A stretch of 64,000 bases of DNA from Litsea cubeba (Eukaryota > Streptophyta > Magnoliopsida > Laurales > Lauraceae), in the NCBI GenBank assembly GCA_012931725.1, contig CM022949.1, forward strand, positions 61,132,106-61,196,105. The letters are read 5' to 3'. Position numbers and translations under genes: made by a program. Below the pieces are notes generated by a model that ran no database searches, had not been told where the DNA came from, and was given only the letters and a program-made list of their open reading frames with translations. This document shows, piece by piece, positions 1 through 11,220 of this stretch. How positions within the stretch are numbered: position 1 is the first letter of the stretch; every line of letters begins with the position of its first letter.

Positions 1-425
1 TAATTTCCTACTTGTGATAAAATCAAAATGATTTTCAGATATTTTTGTCTTCTGTCTAAGTCTTTATTCCTTTATTCTCTTCCCTAACTTCATAATATGA
101 CTCATAAGTTTAATCCCACGATAGTTGCAGCTATATCCCCCTTGTTCTTATATATAAGTACTACAATACTTCTTTTTCATTCATTCGATATTTTCTTTGT
201 TATTAATATCTTATTAAAGACTCTAGTGAGGCAAATCTCCCTAACTTCTTAAGCATTTACAAATCTTAATGGGAATGTCATTTGGACCTCTAACCTTTTT
301 CATCTTTATTTGTTCCAATGCTTTTCTCACTTCCACGATCTTATTTCTCAAAAGTATATATACGCTTCTAACAAATAGTTCCTTCACACATGATTTTGTT
401 GCGAGAACTCATATGGCAGATGGCG
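1..425 (-). pseudogene. RTE-type LINE reverse transcriptase fragment, runs off the left edge
   Basis: Minus-strand translation gives blocks typical of plant RTE-clade non-LTR retrotransposon RT: GPNDIPIKICKC near 256-300 and NYRGIKLMSHIMKLGKR near 90-145, with an EVRKALEQIKMKK-like stretch upstream around 310-350. These correspond to the fingers/palm entry of the RT domain, which copies element RNA at a nicked target. The frame holds several stops between the blocks and must be changed to follow it, so it is a dead copy. Only part of RT is present; the catalytic box would lie left of the window. The family call is confident; the exact end near 425 is approximate. Confidence 0.85.
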
Positions 426-788
426 CTGGGCTATTTTGTAGCCTTGGTTTGCTGTGTTTTTGTTTTTGGTTCTTGTTCGTATGTTTGTCTTCTTTTTGGC
501 TTTAATGATGTTCCTTTAGAATAAAATGAAAAAGATCAACAAGGCATTGTAGTAGAGAGCAACAACGAAGTGTGGGTGGGGGACTAGGGACCCAATAACC
601 ATATTTTCCAACCCTAGCACATTGACACATTGAACGATTTTGTGATCCTCCCAAATAATGGAAAGGACATGGACTGTAGAAACCCCACTGCCAATTGATT
701 TTATATAATATAAATAACTTCATCATCAGTGGAGGCCATCTTTTAATTCAAGTCACTCAAAATGGAATGTCATGCAATGGATGTAGGG
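426..788. other. No recognisable feature
   Basis: AT-rich sequence with only short, low-complexity reading frames. No RNA gene, repeat boundary or conserved domain could be seen here. Confidence 0.5.
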
Positions 789-793
789 CTTAC

Positions 794-1566
794 TGTGTGG
801 GGGTATTTCCTAAGAAACCGAGATTACATTAGCTCCGGTAATAGTGCCGGCTAATCATGTCTCAATGTCGGCCACGCGCACCTCGGCTGCAGTACTGGGG
901 CGCCAACCGACCTCGGTTTTTCCCGACCTCAGCATCATGCGTCGGCCTCGGTCACGCGACAATAGTGCCAGCATGTTAATCGAGACAGTCTCTGATGGCT
1001 GTGCTCAGCTACGTCATGGGATGAGTGACAAGACAAAAGGCAAGAGTAGAAGCACGCCATGCCGCCCATCATTCCTGACAGAGCGGCTTCCAACGGCTAC
1101 GTCCACATCAAGGCATGGCTCCAGGCAAGATCCGATGGGACTATGCCCAAAAGTCAGCAGGATAAGGCCCGATAAGACTGTCATTTAATGCAAGATGGGC
1201 TGACTGGACAGTCATTTAATGAAACGTGGGTTGATGTGACTATAGTTCCCAAAGTACCAGGTTTCATCATGAGCTCCACCAACCAAGGTCAACTCTTTCT
1301 CCTATAAATAGAGGACCCCAACTCTATTCCAATGTATGTGAAAAACATCACTAGTGCCCTTACTCTGTCTCTTCAAATCTCCATCCTACTATTGAGTTCT
1401 AAACTGACTTAGGCATCGGAGAGCCTTACGCTGACTACAGTCAGGGTCTTTTTTATTGTTTCTCTTCTTCTCCCTTTTCAGGTTCAAGGCATTCTACCTT
1501 CATCTTGGAGAGTTAAACCTCATCCTTATCCCATTTAACCAAGTCCGTAATTTTTAGGCACTTACA
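794..1566 (+). mobile_element. Solo LTR 'H' (773 bp) with 5-bp duplication CTTAC
   Basis: The block starts TGTGTGGGGG, ends GGCACTTACA and is flanked by CTTAC on both sides (789-793 and 1567-1571), the signature of LTR-retrotransposon integration. A TATA box lies at 1303-1310, followed by CTGACTTAGGCATCGGAG, a stretch common in the transcribed start of plant gypsy LTRs. No internal region follows, so this is a solo LTR left by LTR-LTR recombination. The reading frame at 844-1188 lies in the promoter part and is not regarded as a gene. The family is probably Ty3/gypsy, but this is an inference. Confidence 0.85.
1303..1310 (+). promoter_or_regulatory. TATA box of solo LTR H
   Basis: TATAAATA sits in the sequence CTCCTATAAATAGAGG, about 510 bp into the LTR, a normal position for a U3 promoter. 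It fixes the LTR orientation as plus. Confidence 0.75.
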
Positions 1567-1747
1567 CTTACTATTAAATCGATAACAAGTTTTACACATG
1601 ATTTCCTTACTTTAATTTTTATTCTACTTAGAGTAATTTACACATGACTAATCTGATATGGGACCAACTCTGAGTCGTTGGCGATTTATTTTTTTGTAAA
1701 TGAATGACAAAGTCCTTTGCGTCACCGGTATAGTGCAGGCCAGCTAC

Positions 1748-2189
1748 GGGTGCTCATGGATTGGGCCAGCCCAAACCTGGCTTGGGCCAGGGTTTAGCCT
1801 TAGCTTTTAGTACTTCGGTTGGGTCCGGATAAAAACCCTAGGTCCGTTTCATATATGGGCCGGACTCGGATTAAGTGGTAGAAAGCCTAAAGCCCGGCTC
1901 GAGTGAGAGTCACTGTTTAAGTAAAAAAAATTTATTTTTTCTTTGAAGAGAGGAGTTGAACGCATGTTCTTTCACTCACAAACAAACATACTAATCAGCT
2001 AAAAGTTGGGTTAGAAAATGTCTACCCTTTTCTTTGTAAAAGATAATACACCCAGGCTTAACCTATTTTTAAATAGGCTGCACTCCGGCCAAGTACTTAT
2101 GGCTCGAGTCGGGCTTGGCCCTCACTCGGAACTGTTGTTTAAAACCTGGGCCGGGCCTATATATTGCTCAGCCCGGCCCATGAACATCC
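1748..2189. mobile_element. TIR-like non-autonomous DNA repeat rich in GGCCCGGCC
   Basis: The left end GGGTGCTCATGG and the right end CCATGAACATCC are imperfect inverted repeats (10 of 12 bases). Both are followed inward by GGGCC/GGCCC-rich sequence (TTGGGCCAGCC at left, GCCCGGCCC at right). This matches a common class of short plant repeats thought to be hAT- or Mutator-derived. No transposase and no clear target-site duplication were found, so the exact ends are uncertain. Confidence 0.5.
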
Positions 2190-2579
2190 GGCCCTTAGGC
2201 CAGGTTAGAAACTTCGTGCTATTATGGAGTCATTAGTGTCACATACCCTAGTGTCCTTGCTAATTGGGAGGGCCCTACCCCATTAGGAAGGAACCAACAT
2301 ATAAATATATGAAGAATTGTAATTATTTTATAAAATTATCTATTTTTTGTAAAAAAGTAAAAGGGGCACTCGGCGACGGGTCCCTGAACACGTCACTTTA
2401 TTGCCTTAGGTCCACAAAAAAAATCATGCATCCAAAGGTCCCTCTCACACTTATTCACACCTAAAATGTCTAATTTACCCTTTCTTTAAATCATATCCCA
2501 TGATTGGTGGGATATTCCATTAATAATGGTCAACTAACATTTAATTGGCCATGATGAATGGAATCCCAATGTGAGATTT
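2190..2579. other. Intergenic sequence without recognisable feature
   Basis: AT-rich sequence apart from a short GC-richer patch near 2370-2400. No domain, RNA or repeat boundary was seen. Confidence 0.4.
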
Positions 2580-3000
2580 TCAAATAAATTCTAATAACAT
2601 ACAAATATATTTCAAAATAACGCAAATAAATTTCAAAAAATACAATAATTTCAAAAAATTATAATAAATTTAAAAAAAAGCAATAAATTTCCAAAGAATG
2701 TTGATAAATTTAAAATGATGCAAATAAGTTTCAAAATATCCAAATAAATTTCAGAAACTGTAAATAAATTTCAAAAGACTCAAATAAATCTCAAAAGATC
2801 CAAAGAAAATTCAAAAAATGAAAATAAAATTCAAAAGACGTAAATAAAATAAAAAAATGCAAATAAATTTTAAAAAAGCAAAATACATTTTCCAATACTA
2901 AGATAAACCAATTTTTCAAATTTCAGAAAAATTTATCAAAAACTCAAGTATTTTTGTCAAAACTCAGTTAAATTTATTTCAAAAAATAAAAATAAATTTC
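2580..3000. repeat. Degenerate AT-rich tandem array, left part
   Basis: AAATAAATTTCAAAA-like units recur about every 19-24 bp with many substitutions. The same kind of array resumes at 6270 on the other side of solo LTR1, so this is one array split by the insertion. It appears non-coding. Confidence 0.75.
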
Positions 3001-3005
3001 AAAGG

Positions 3006-6000
3006 TGTCACACCCCGAAACCGGGCCCTGCAGTGATCCGACCTCGGGATATGAAATTTTGGGATTAATTAAAATATCTTGTTGTATTTCCCATGATCCG
3101 CGTGAATGAGGATAATCAAATTCCATCACGATTAGAATATATTTTCGTGGAAGCTAATCATGGCGTTGCGACCCGGAGTCCGTGGCCATCGGATTCCGTG
3201 TCACACTCAACCAATGTCATAAAGCCATCACATAAGCAGGCTGGTACAAATCATAAATCATAGAATACTGAGCTGGCAGTAATAGGACATTTATTTTCCA
3301 CATATTCAAATTACAATTAACAAGTGTCTTAATTACCAATCCCATGGAAAAGGCTAACAAAGCCATACAAAAATAAATAACTAGATAAAATGCTACCCCA
3401 AAAGATATTACGAACTCCGGTGCCAAACTTGACATCTATATGACATCAAAGGCAGCCTCTCGCGTCAGACTGGTGGCTCGACCGCCTCCTCCGATCAAAC
3501 ATCTAAAAAAGGGGAAGAGAAAGAGTCCTGGCACCAAACAAAGGGGGTCAGACACGACGGTCTGGCAAGCAAATAAACAGGTAATATGGAAAACATTATG
3601 AAAAACATTTTAAATACATTTTAGAGTTCTAAACATAAATAATGAAGAAATAAAGGAACGATTCCCAAATCGTCGACAATATCGAAGAATATAAAGCATT
3701 TAAAATCTAAACATAAGAACCAATGAAATAAGTACCCTTTTTTATTCTTTTTCAATTTCAAATAATAGAATAATCTGAATAAAAGAAATGACAAATCCCA
3801 ATAAAATATAATGAAGTGAATAAATCAATGATGTCCAAATAAATCAGTGGCATTCCAACGAATCAAGAACAAATGAATAAATCAATAGAAATCAAATAGA
3901 AAACATTGGCAAACCACATAAAGCTACATTCCTATTATCGAGATAGCAGGAGCAGACAGAACCGTAGCCACTACTCGTGGGACCGAAACGAACAAAGTCG
4001 TTGTCAAACAGAACCGTAGCCACTACATGTGGGACCGGAAACAGAATCAGAACCATAGCCACATACAAGTGGGACCGGCAGATCAAAACCGTTGCCATGG
4101 TCGGTACAGACAGAATCCAAGCTGCAGCTGGCAGACAAATTAAAGATCCCAAGCCAGGTGATCATCCCGACAAGGTGACCTAAGCCTAGTGGTGCCTTTA
4201 GTTTTCAAAACCTGAACCAATACAAATCAAAATAATAATCCCTTTGGCTCATGGGCTCACACTACAAAGCTCTGGCCCCATCTTGCCTTGAGGTTTTATT
4301 TTCAAAACAAGTAGTTTTATCGATATTTCCAATGGTGGCAAACCCCTCAATTCATTTCAATTCACCGAGGTTATCCAAGGTTGTGAAATCACATAAATTC
4401 TTTCAAATTAATTTGCCGAAGAACACATATACATTTCTAACTTGAAATGGGGTAGAATAATGTAGAATGAATTAATGACTTACCAAGGGGCTATCTCAAT
4501 ACACACTTAACTTTTAAACATTGATTTATAAAAGAACATGTTTGATGCCAATGAAAATCTACAATATTTAAAATGATAAAGTGTGCATTGAGATTAAAAA
4601 ATATTCTCGGCAAATTCCACATTAAGTCTTTCTCTCATTTTCCCCATTCAATTTACACTATTCGAAGTATTACAATACTTTACAATCAATTCCGGGCTTC
4701 TATGCATCATTACATGTCCAATGGGCTTCAAATAAGAAGAAAAGAGAGGCCGAAAGAGGGCTGAAACAGGCCCTCACAGAAGCCTGGCTCGCTATAGCGA
4801 GCTGGGCTTCTGCCTGGACCTCGCCAGGCAGTAGGCTGGCTCGCTATAGCGAGCCAAGCTTCTGTGGCCTGCTGTACAGCCCATGGAGGGGAGTTCTTCT
4901 CCCCTGTTTTCTACACATCTTTCATTCCATTTGATTTTTCTTTCCCTCTCACTTCTTCTACATCAAATCTAATACAATTTGGGCTTCTCCTTGCCACATC
5001 AAGTCCATTAAAACCACCATACACTACATCATTCCTTCTAATTCCAAAAATCAAATATGGACATAACCATTTCATTCATCAAATTACTAACATTCTGAAA
5101 TATAAATAGCTGATCCAAAGATGATTAATTGAAGGACAAAACCAAGATTTAATACGAAATAGTAATTTAAAGAAGATTAAACACAAACCATTGCTTAAAC
5201 ATTTCAAAGATAAAACCATATGCCATAAGGAAAACATAAGATATGATAGAAAATTCATGAAATCATTCATATTGAACAATAATCATCACATTAGCTGAAT
5301 ATTTTACTTGCCTTGGGTCAAGAGGAGATGCAAATCACTCTAAGATGGTCCTCTTATAGTCCCAAGCTCCAAAATCACAAAACCACAGAAAATAGCTCAA
5401 GAAGAAGCCCTAGAAACTCAATCCATTGCAAATCTCAAGGAAAACCTTTGCATATATGAGAAAAGTACTCCAAATGGTTTGAAAAACCAAGATTTCATGA
5501 AAGGAAAACCATGGCTAACCTCTTGTGGCTCAAACAAGGAAGAAAGGCTTGGAAAAGTTGTCTCTCCTAGCTCAAATCTCTTGAAAATGGTGTCTTTGGA
5601 AAGCCTAAAAAGAGGAGAAGAAGATTGGGAGAACAATCCTCCATTTAGCACTCAACATGAGGGGTTTCAGAGAACAGAGAGAAAGTGCTGGGAGAGAAAG
5701 CCCTAGACAACCCCCATGTTGCAGGAAAATGAAAATGGAAAGAAGAGGAACCCATGTGGTTTTATAAAGGGTTAAGTGGGTTGGGCCCCATGGGCCCCAA
5801 CATAACAAAGGCTGAAACTAACATTTGTGTGTCCCGAATAAGATCGACGAAGAAGACAAAATCGATCAACGAAGTATTTACTATCCAAAAATTCTATTTT
5901 CCCCAAATTCTAAGATTTTTGAAATTCAAGTACAGATTTAGTGTGAAAGGTCAATTTTGCCCCTTTTTCTCGAAAAACGTATTTTCTGATCATCAAATCA

Positions 6001-6264
6001 AATTGATCAAAACATGAAAGTTGTTAAACTTCATAAAATGAGTCAAAAGGAGTAAAAATTGTAATTTTTCAAAATAAGAATAATTTCTCACAAAAATACA
6101 AATCATATGGACCGGGTCAAACCAAGGTCAACGGTCCTCAAATCTCCAAGGCTGTGAAAAATCTAGTCAAACTCAAAGACAAAGTCAAACCAACTCTAAT
6201 CTCACTTAAAAAGCTAAACCACGATTAAAACAATACCAAACAAAAGAACTGGGGGGGTCTTACA
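3006..6264 (-). mobile_element. Solo LTR1, Tekay-type gypsy (3,259 bp), duplication AAAGG
   Basis: Plus-strand ends are TGTCACACCCCG and GGGGTCTTACA, flanked by AAAGG (3001-3005 and 6265-6269). Read on minus it starts TGTAAGACCCCC and ends CGGGGTGTGACA, the same termini as elements A, D and E here, so it is a Tekay-like chromovirus LTR. A TATA box lies at 5761-5768 on minus. It shares with D and E the segment TCACAATGCACA-type flank, the GACACGACGG hairpin and the GCTCTGGCCCC block (one copy here, two in D/E). It is clearly older and more diverged than D. No internal region survives. Confidence 0.92.
4787..4855. repeat. Palindrome cluster in solo LTR1 (core TCGCTATAGCGA)
   Basis: Two perfect palindromes, GCTCGCTATAGCGAGC at 4787-4802 and an 18-bp version at 4838-4855, flank an inverted repeat TGCCTGG/CCAGGCA (4811-4830). 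The spacer beside them, CAGAAGC, is also next to the palindromes of element D, but the core differs (CTATAG here, CTCGAG in D). Relative to the LTR's own minus-strand promoter the cluster lies about 0.9 kb downstream of TATA. Confidence 0.85.
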
Positions 6265-6269
6265 AAAGG

Positions 6270-6810
6270 ACACAAATAAAATTCAAAAACACAAATAGAT
6301 ATAAGAAAATACAAATAAATTTGCCAAAATTACTGAAATATTCGTTCAAAAAATCAATTAAAATCTTTAAAATGGAGATAAATTTGTTAGAAACTCAGCT
6401 ATATTTTTCAAAAATTCAAATAAATTTCCCAAATTCAGATAAATGTTGGTCGAGAACTAAGATAAATTTGACGAAAATTCAGATAAATTTCTCCAGAACT
6501 CAGATAAATTTTGTTCCATAGCTCATATAAATTTAACGAAAATTCAGATAAATTTCTCCAGAACTTAGATAATTTTGTTCCATAACTCCGATAAATTTGA
6601 CAAAAATTCAGATAAATTTCGCAAAAACTCAGATAAATTTGTTAAAAACTCAGATAAACTTTACAAAAACTCCGATAGATTTCTCCAGAACTCTGATAAA
6701 TTTGACAGAAACTCATATAAATTTGTTAAAACTCAGATAAAGTTGACAAAAACGTAAATAAATTTCATAAAAACTTAGATAAATTTCATACAAACTCATA
6801 TATTTATCAA
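6270..6810. repeat. 21-bp-period AT-rich minisatellite, right part
   Basis: Units of the form ACTCAGATAAATTTGACAAA repeat with a period near 21 bp. In one frame this gives the heptad NSDKFxK seven or more times (6575-6757), which is a by-product of the period and not evidence of a protein. It is continuous with the array at 2580-3000, split by solo LTR1. Confidence 0.8.
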
Positions 6811-7086
6811 AAATGATATAACAGCCATGCTGCTTTCCTTCTCTGGCAATGGCGTAGCATCGTTGACTACGTTTGGCAATGATCGGAAAACTACAGTGGC
6901 GGCTACGAGACCGGCAAGCCTTTTTCCTGCAATAAATTGTTGTATCCTTTGCATTATGGGCTTCTGAGTGGATCAGGTTGACCTAACCCTAACTCGAACC
7001 TGGAATTGATACAGAACCCAAACCCAAAAGACCTGTCTTCTTCTTCTTCGTTATCTGATATGCTTTTCCCGACAGATGCATCAAAG

Positions 7087-7843
7087 ATCAGAAAATAGGA
7101 TCGAAGTCCTCCTGGAAACAGAGGGAATTCAACTGATCTGTGCTCTTGATCGACTGCCTCTTCCAGAAAGATATGAATGAGGTCTTTAGGCATCCTCTAT
7201 AACTCTCCTGTTCTGGTTCTACAACAAGAACCAGAAGATAGGCGTCCTCCATAATTCTGATGCTGCGGTCCTTAAGGGCGAAGGAGAAGAGGGCGGGGAC
7301 GGTGCCTAGGTGGACGATCCTCAGGCGATTTAAAGGGTAGAGGGTGATGCCGAAAAGTGCCTTGAGGGCGTCTTTGATGGATCTGGTGGGGGAGGAGTGG
7401 CTGCAGAGGAGGTCAACAAGGGCAAAGACGATTTAGGGCTTGGCGCCAATGATGGGGCGGTAGTCCTGGACGACGAGGAGGCTGTAGAAGGTGGCAAAGG
7501 CTGCAGAGGAGGGGTGGCAGAGGAGGTGGGAGAGGGCATCGAGAAGGCCTGGAGTAGCCATGAGGGGCTCCCAGTCGGAGATGGAGAGGTTGAGGAGGGT
7601 GGCGATGGCGTTCTCTTGGGCGGCCGGAGAGGAGGAGTAGAGGAGGTGGAGGAGAAGGTGGATGGCGCCGGCCTCGGAGATGTAGGCGCGGGAGTTCAGA
7701 TCATGCTTGGAGAGGAGGCGGAGCTCGCAGAGGGCTTGGGTTCGGATATGCTCAAAATCCGAATTCAGCCACTGTACCAGAGTGCGATCTGTGCGTCTCT
7801 TCACTTCCATTTCCAACTTCTTCTTCTTCTTCTTCAGATCCAA
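7087..7843 (-). pseudogene. ARM-repeat (U-box/PUB-like) protein gene fragment
   Basis: The minus-strand frame from 7843 encodes armadillo-repeat sequence: TLVQWLNSDFEHIRTQALCE, then AGAIHLLLHLLYSSSP, AQENAIATLLNLSISD and LLDALSHLLCHPSS, ending IIGAKP. The next codon is a stop (TAA near 7431), after which the same frame continues with IVFALVDLLCSHSSPTRSIK and VPALFSFALKDRS to about 7190. ARM repeats are helical scaffolds; in plant PUB-type E3 ligases they bind substrates. There is no U-box upstream, the Ala-rich stretch before ATFYSLL looks shortened, and the end is truncated. It is the only host-derived gene piece recognised in the window. The parent gene could also be a plain ARM protein. 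Confidence 0.75.
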
Positions 7844-8480
7844 TTGAGAATCAGATTTCTGCTATGTATTTGGATTGGATAAGCAGAGCTGCTGCCATGG
7901 AAGACGACCTGATCGTGAGAAGTTAAGAAGGAGGGAGAATACAAGATTTAAAATTTTATGCCTAAAATAGTTAGAAGGGCAAATTAGTCCTGAAAAATGT
8001 GATCATGTGGATATAGGGACCTATGGCTGCAAATAGTCTAGCTGAGTAGACCAGAGGCCTTAATAAGTTTTTCCTTGGACTGGAGGCTGGATACATTCAC
8101 TTATAGGTGTTAGGATTTTCTTTTGCAATTTGGTGGATGCTTCATTCATCTTAATCATTCATTTGAATCATCACACATGCATTATTTTAGAATCTTGAAA
8201 TCTTAATTTCCTCATGCATTAATTTAAATCTTATAAACCTTATGATTTATGCATGTTTTGGTTTTAAACATTGGATGCATTTTGAGTTTGAAAAAGATTT
8301 TATAAATCAAGCTAGTCATTGGTTTTAAAATGTTTCAAATTATGTTTGGCTTTTTATGTTTCATGATTTTAAAAGCACTTAGATAATTTAAAATAATATT
8401 TCCAAGCTTGGTTAAATGCCACTAAAATCCCCTCAAGAAAATACTTTAAAATATGTAAAGTTGGGATTTTTTATCTAAAG

Positions 8481-8709
8481 CTGTCGGTCAACCGACGTCA
8501 AGCTGTCTGTCAATCGACAGTGGAACTGAGGCCAAATGAGAGCATCTGTCGGTTCCATTTCCAGAGAGCTACAAATTTCAGATTTTCTCTGTCGGTCCCT
8601 TCATCGGTTCATGTCGGTTCGGTTGTCGGTTCGTGTAGGTTAACCGACAGATGTATAACGGTCAGAAAACTTTTGAAAACATGACCGTTGAGGTGTCGGT
8701 CGACCGACA
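8481..8709. repeat. Palindrome cluster in U3 of element B (core GTCGGTCGACCGAC)
   Basis: The cluster includes CTGTCGGTCAACCGAC (8481-8496), CTGTCTGTCAATCGACAG (8503-8520), GTAGGTTAACCGACAG (about 8635-8650) and TGTCGGTCGACCGACA (8694-8709). Several single TGTCGGTT half sites lie between. A separate inverted repeat AACGGTCA...TGACCGTT spans 8658-8690. The cluster ends about 22 bp before the TATA box, a place where transcription factors or chromatin readers would act. Confidence 0.85.
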
Positions 8710-8731
8710 GGTAGCCGTTGGCAGCTTCTTT

Positions 8732-8738
8732 CTATAAA
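8732..8738 (+). promoter_or_regulatory. TATA box of element B LTR
   Basis: The sequence TTTCTATAAAAGCAAGC is a canonical plant TATA context, about 625 bp into the LTR and just after the palindromes. Transcription would start near 8765. Confidence 0.75.
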
Positions 8739-9915
8739 AGCAAGCTCATTCCTTTAGCCAAAGTTGATGATTTTTAAGCCATTCTTGAAGAACTTTGAGG
8801 CAAAAGAAAGAGAAAGAGCTAAGGAAGGCTAATGGTCATTTAGGAAAGCTAAAGCTTGGATTAGTGAAGTTAAACCACCAAATAAGCTTTGCCTTTATTC
8901 ATCATATATTTTATGCTTTGTCTAAATTATTGGTACATGATTTTAAGCATATTGACTATGATGTGTTGAATCCTCTACTTCCTTTAATCTTTGATTTTAA
9001 GTCATAGGATTCTTCACTTAGATTCAAACAAAGTTTTTCTTTAAAACTTTACAAATCATGTTTTATGAAAATCTTTGATTTCCTTTTTAGCATGATTCTA
9101 TTTCTTGTTTGAATCTTCTTTGTTGCTTTCATTCATTTAAACCTTAGTTAAATTAGTTTTTGAAAACAACATTGCACACGCATCACTTGATTAGGCTTAA
9201 ACATTTACATACAACTTGTGATCTTTTGATTTTCATATCATTAACAAGTTTGTAGTTGTTCAAGTGATTTGCATGTAACTTCAGTCAAATCTTTTTATGT
9301 GCATTAAACTTTTGAATTGCTTTAAGCATATAATTGATTGAGCTTTAATTTTAGTCTTGATTGAAGTTTTCACACACATCTTTGTAATTCTTAGTGTGTT
9401 TATGTGAGTTGATTTTCATTTTCATATCCACCTATTTAGAGGCAATTTATTTGAGCTTAAATTGTAATCTTTTTGAGTGTTTTGTGAAGATACTTTTTTT
9501 GAGAGAAATCATTTGTTTGTAAGGTTATTGCTTAGACATATAAAAGCATTGTGTATAGGTTGTTGTTTAGCCTAGAAAAATAACATTGTAAGGTTATTGC
9601 TTATCCCTGGAAAGCATATTGTAGAGGTTATTGCTTAGCCTTTTGAAAAGCATAATAGTGGAAATCCGGTGGGATGTTGAGTCACAAGCCGGTAGTGGAT
9701 GTAGGTATTGAGGCTGAACCACTATAAATCTATGTGTAGTGGTGATTGTTTTATGGTGATTATTTTGTTTAAGCTTCCGCATATTGTATGTTAATCATCA
9801 CATGTGACTAGTTAATTATAAATAAATTAAAATTTTTTATAATTAGTCATTAAGTGTAGATCACCCTATTCACACCCCACCCCCCTCTAGGGTTTGGATC
9901 ACTTAGACTTTCAAT

Positions 9916-9927
9916 TGGTATCAGAGC
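9916..9927 (+). other. Primer binding site of element B (tRNA-Met type)
   Basis: TGGTATCAGAGC is complementary to the 3' end of plant initiator tRNA-Met and starts two bases after the LTR end. This is the standard position for priming minus-strand cDNA. Confidence 0.92.
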
Positions 9928-9957
9928 AAGGTTGCTCTATATTTAGGATCAAGTGTT

Positions 9958-11220
9958 GTGGAACTCTTGATCAGGTGTAAAAACCTAGAGTCTAACCCTA
10001 GTGTTGTGCTTTCTATGAAAATCATTAGAATGAATTCCACTATGTTAGACTTTGTAGATTCTTGTAGACCCCTCCTTCTTCCATCTATTGGAGATTCAAA
10101 CATTGAAATTATAGAATCTCAACTTAAATTAAAAGAAGAAGAAATTATTAAAAATGAAGATGATATTCAACAAGCTTATGATGATTTATGTACATTTTAT
10201 TTGGAGCTTGTTAAGAAGAATAAAAGATTACAACAAGAATCTAAAAGACTAAACAAAGAATTAGTCTCTTCAAAAGATGAACTTAGAGAAAAAGAAGAAT
10301 TAATAAATTGTGTAGAATCTAAGTTCATGATCTCTTTGCATAACCTATCTAATATTAAAGATGATCTAAGAGAATTAAAGATAGATTGTGATAATCTTAA
10401 TAAGGAGAATTTAAAACTAAGAGATCAATTACAAAGGCAAGATGAAAACATTAACAACCAAGAATCCAAGTTGAATATTTCTATGAAAGATTTATCTAAT
10501 GCACAAAATAAGATAAAAACTTTAGAACTTGGATCCAAAGTTATCAATGAAATTAAATTTGAATTAAAACTTGCCCATGAAGAGATAAACAATTTTAAGG
10601 GAATTGAAAATGAACTAACAAAAGTTAAAAATGAAAATTCAACCCTTAAAGAACAAGTCACTCAACTTGAAAGCTACATACAAAAGTATGAGTGCAAATT
10701 TACCCAAAGTGAAAAGTAATTTGAAAAGTTATTTAAATTGGATAAATCTCAAAGAGATAGGACTGGTCTTGGTTTTGATAGAAATATTTCACATGACCCT
10801 AAATTCACCAACACTTTTGTGAAAGGTGAGTCCTCATTCTCTAGCACTCACACTTCCATGCCCATGTCTAAATGTAATTATTGTGGCATTGAAGGGCATT
10901 TTAGGTTTGAGTGCAAACAAAGAAGAAGCTATGTGTCTAAACCGATCTTTGAACCAAAGAAAGTAAAATCTAACTCTATGATGAATAAGACACTAAAAAC
11001 CAAGGAAAACTCCAAGAAGATTAAACAAGTTAAACAAATTAAAAAGGAGTCTCCTAAGATAGATTCTAAAAAGTTTAAACAAGTTAAACCAACTACAAAA
11101 GAATCTATCAATAAAAAGTTTCTCAACCTACCTCCCTTAAAACAAATGAAAGAACTTTTGAATAAAGTTGCTAAGTTAATTAAGTTTAAAATTCAAAAGT
11201 CAAGTAAAGGAAGAAAATAA
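9958..11220 (+). pseudogene. Partial gag of element B: coiled coil plus zinc knuckle
   Basis: A Lys/Glu-rich coiled coil (from about MNSTMLDFVDSC at 10030 to KFTQSEK at 10717) is followed by a stop (TAA at 10717-10719). The same polypeptide appears to continue in this frame and the next with FEKLFKLDKSQRDRTGLGFD, a motif found in SIRE gag. A CCHC knuckle CNYCGIEGHFRFEC follows (near 10870) and then a very Lys-rich tail ending at 11220. The N-terminal capsid-like UBN2 part of SIRE gag is missing: only about 40 nt separate the PBS from the first possible ATG. The ATG at 9958 is simply the first in frame. The product, if made, might still bind nucleic acid. Confidence 0.8.

Larger units (their letters stand above)
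8108..9913 (+). repeat. 5' LTR of element B (1,806 bp)
   Basis: The LTR starts TGTTAGG and ends CTTTCA, two bases before the tRNA-Met PBS. It contains a cluster of palindromes (8481-8709) directly upstream of a TATA box (8732-8738). The rest is AT-rich. The end has repeats of GTTATTGCTTA about every 40-60 bp (9520-9640), probably in the R/U5 part. Confidence 0.9.

Noticed and set aside
844..1188. 114-codon plus-strand frame
   Set aside because: It falls in the U3 part of solo LTR H, upstream of its TATA box.
5418..5651. Short frames near the promoter of solo LTR1
   Set aside because: Not kept in matching positions of D or E; treated as LTR sequence.
6575..6757. Protein with NSDKFxK heptads
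   Set aside because: The heptad simply follows from the 21-bp repeat period.
7397..7882. 161-codon plus-strand frame rich in Gly and Glu
   Set aside because: It is the reverse strand of the ARM-repeat fragment, whose minus-strand product shows clear family motifs.
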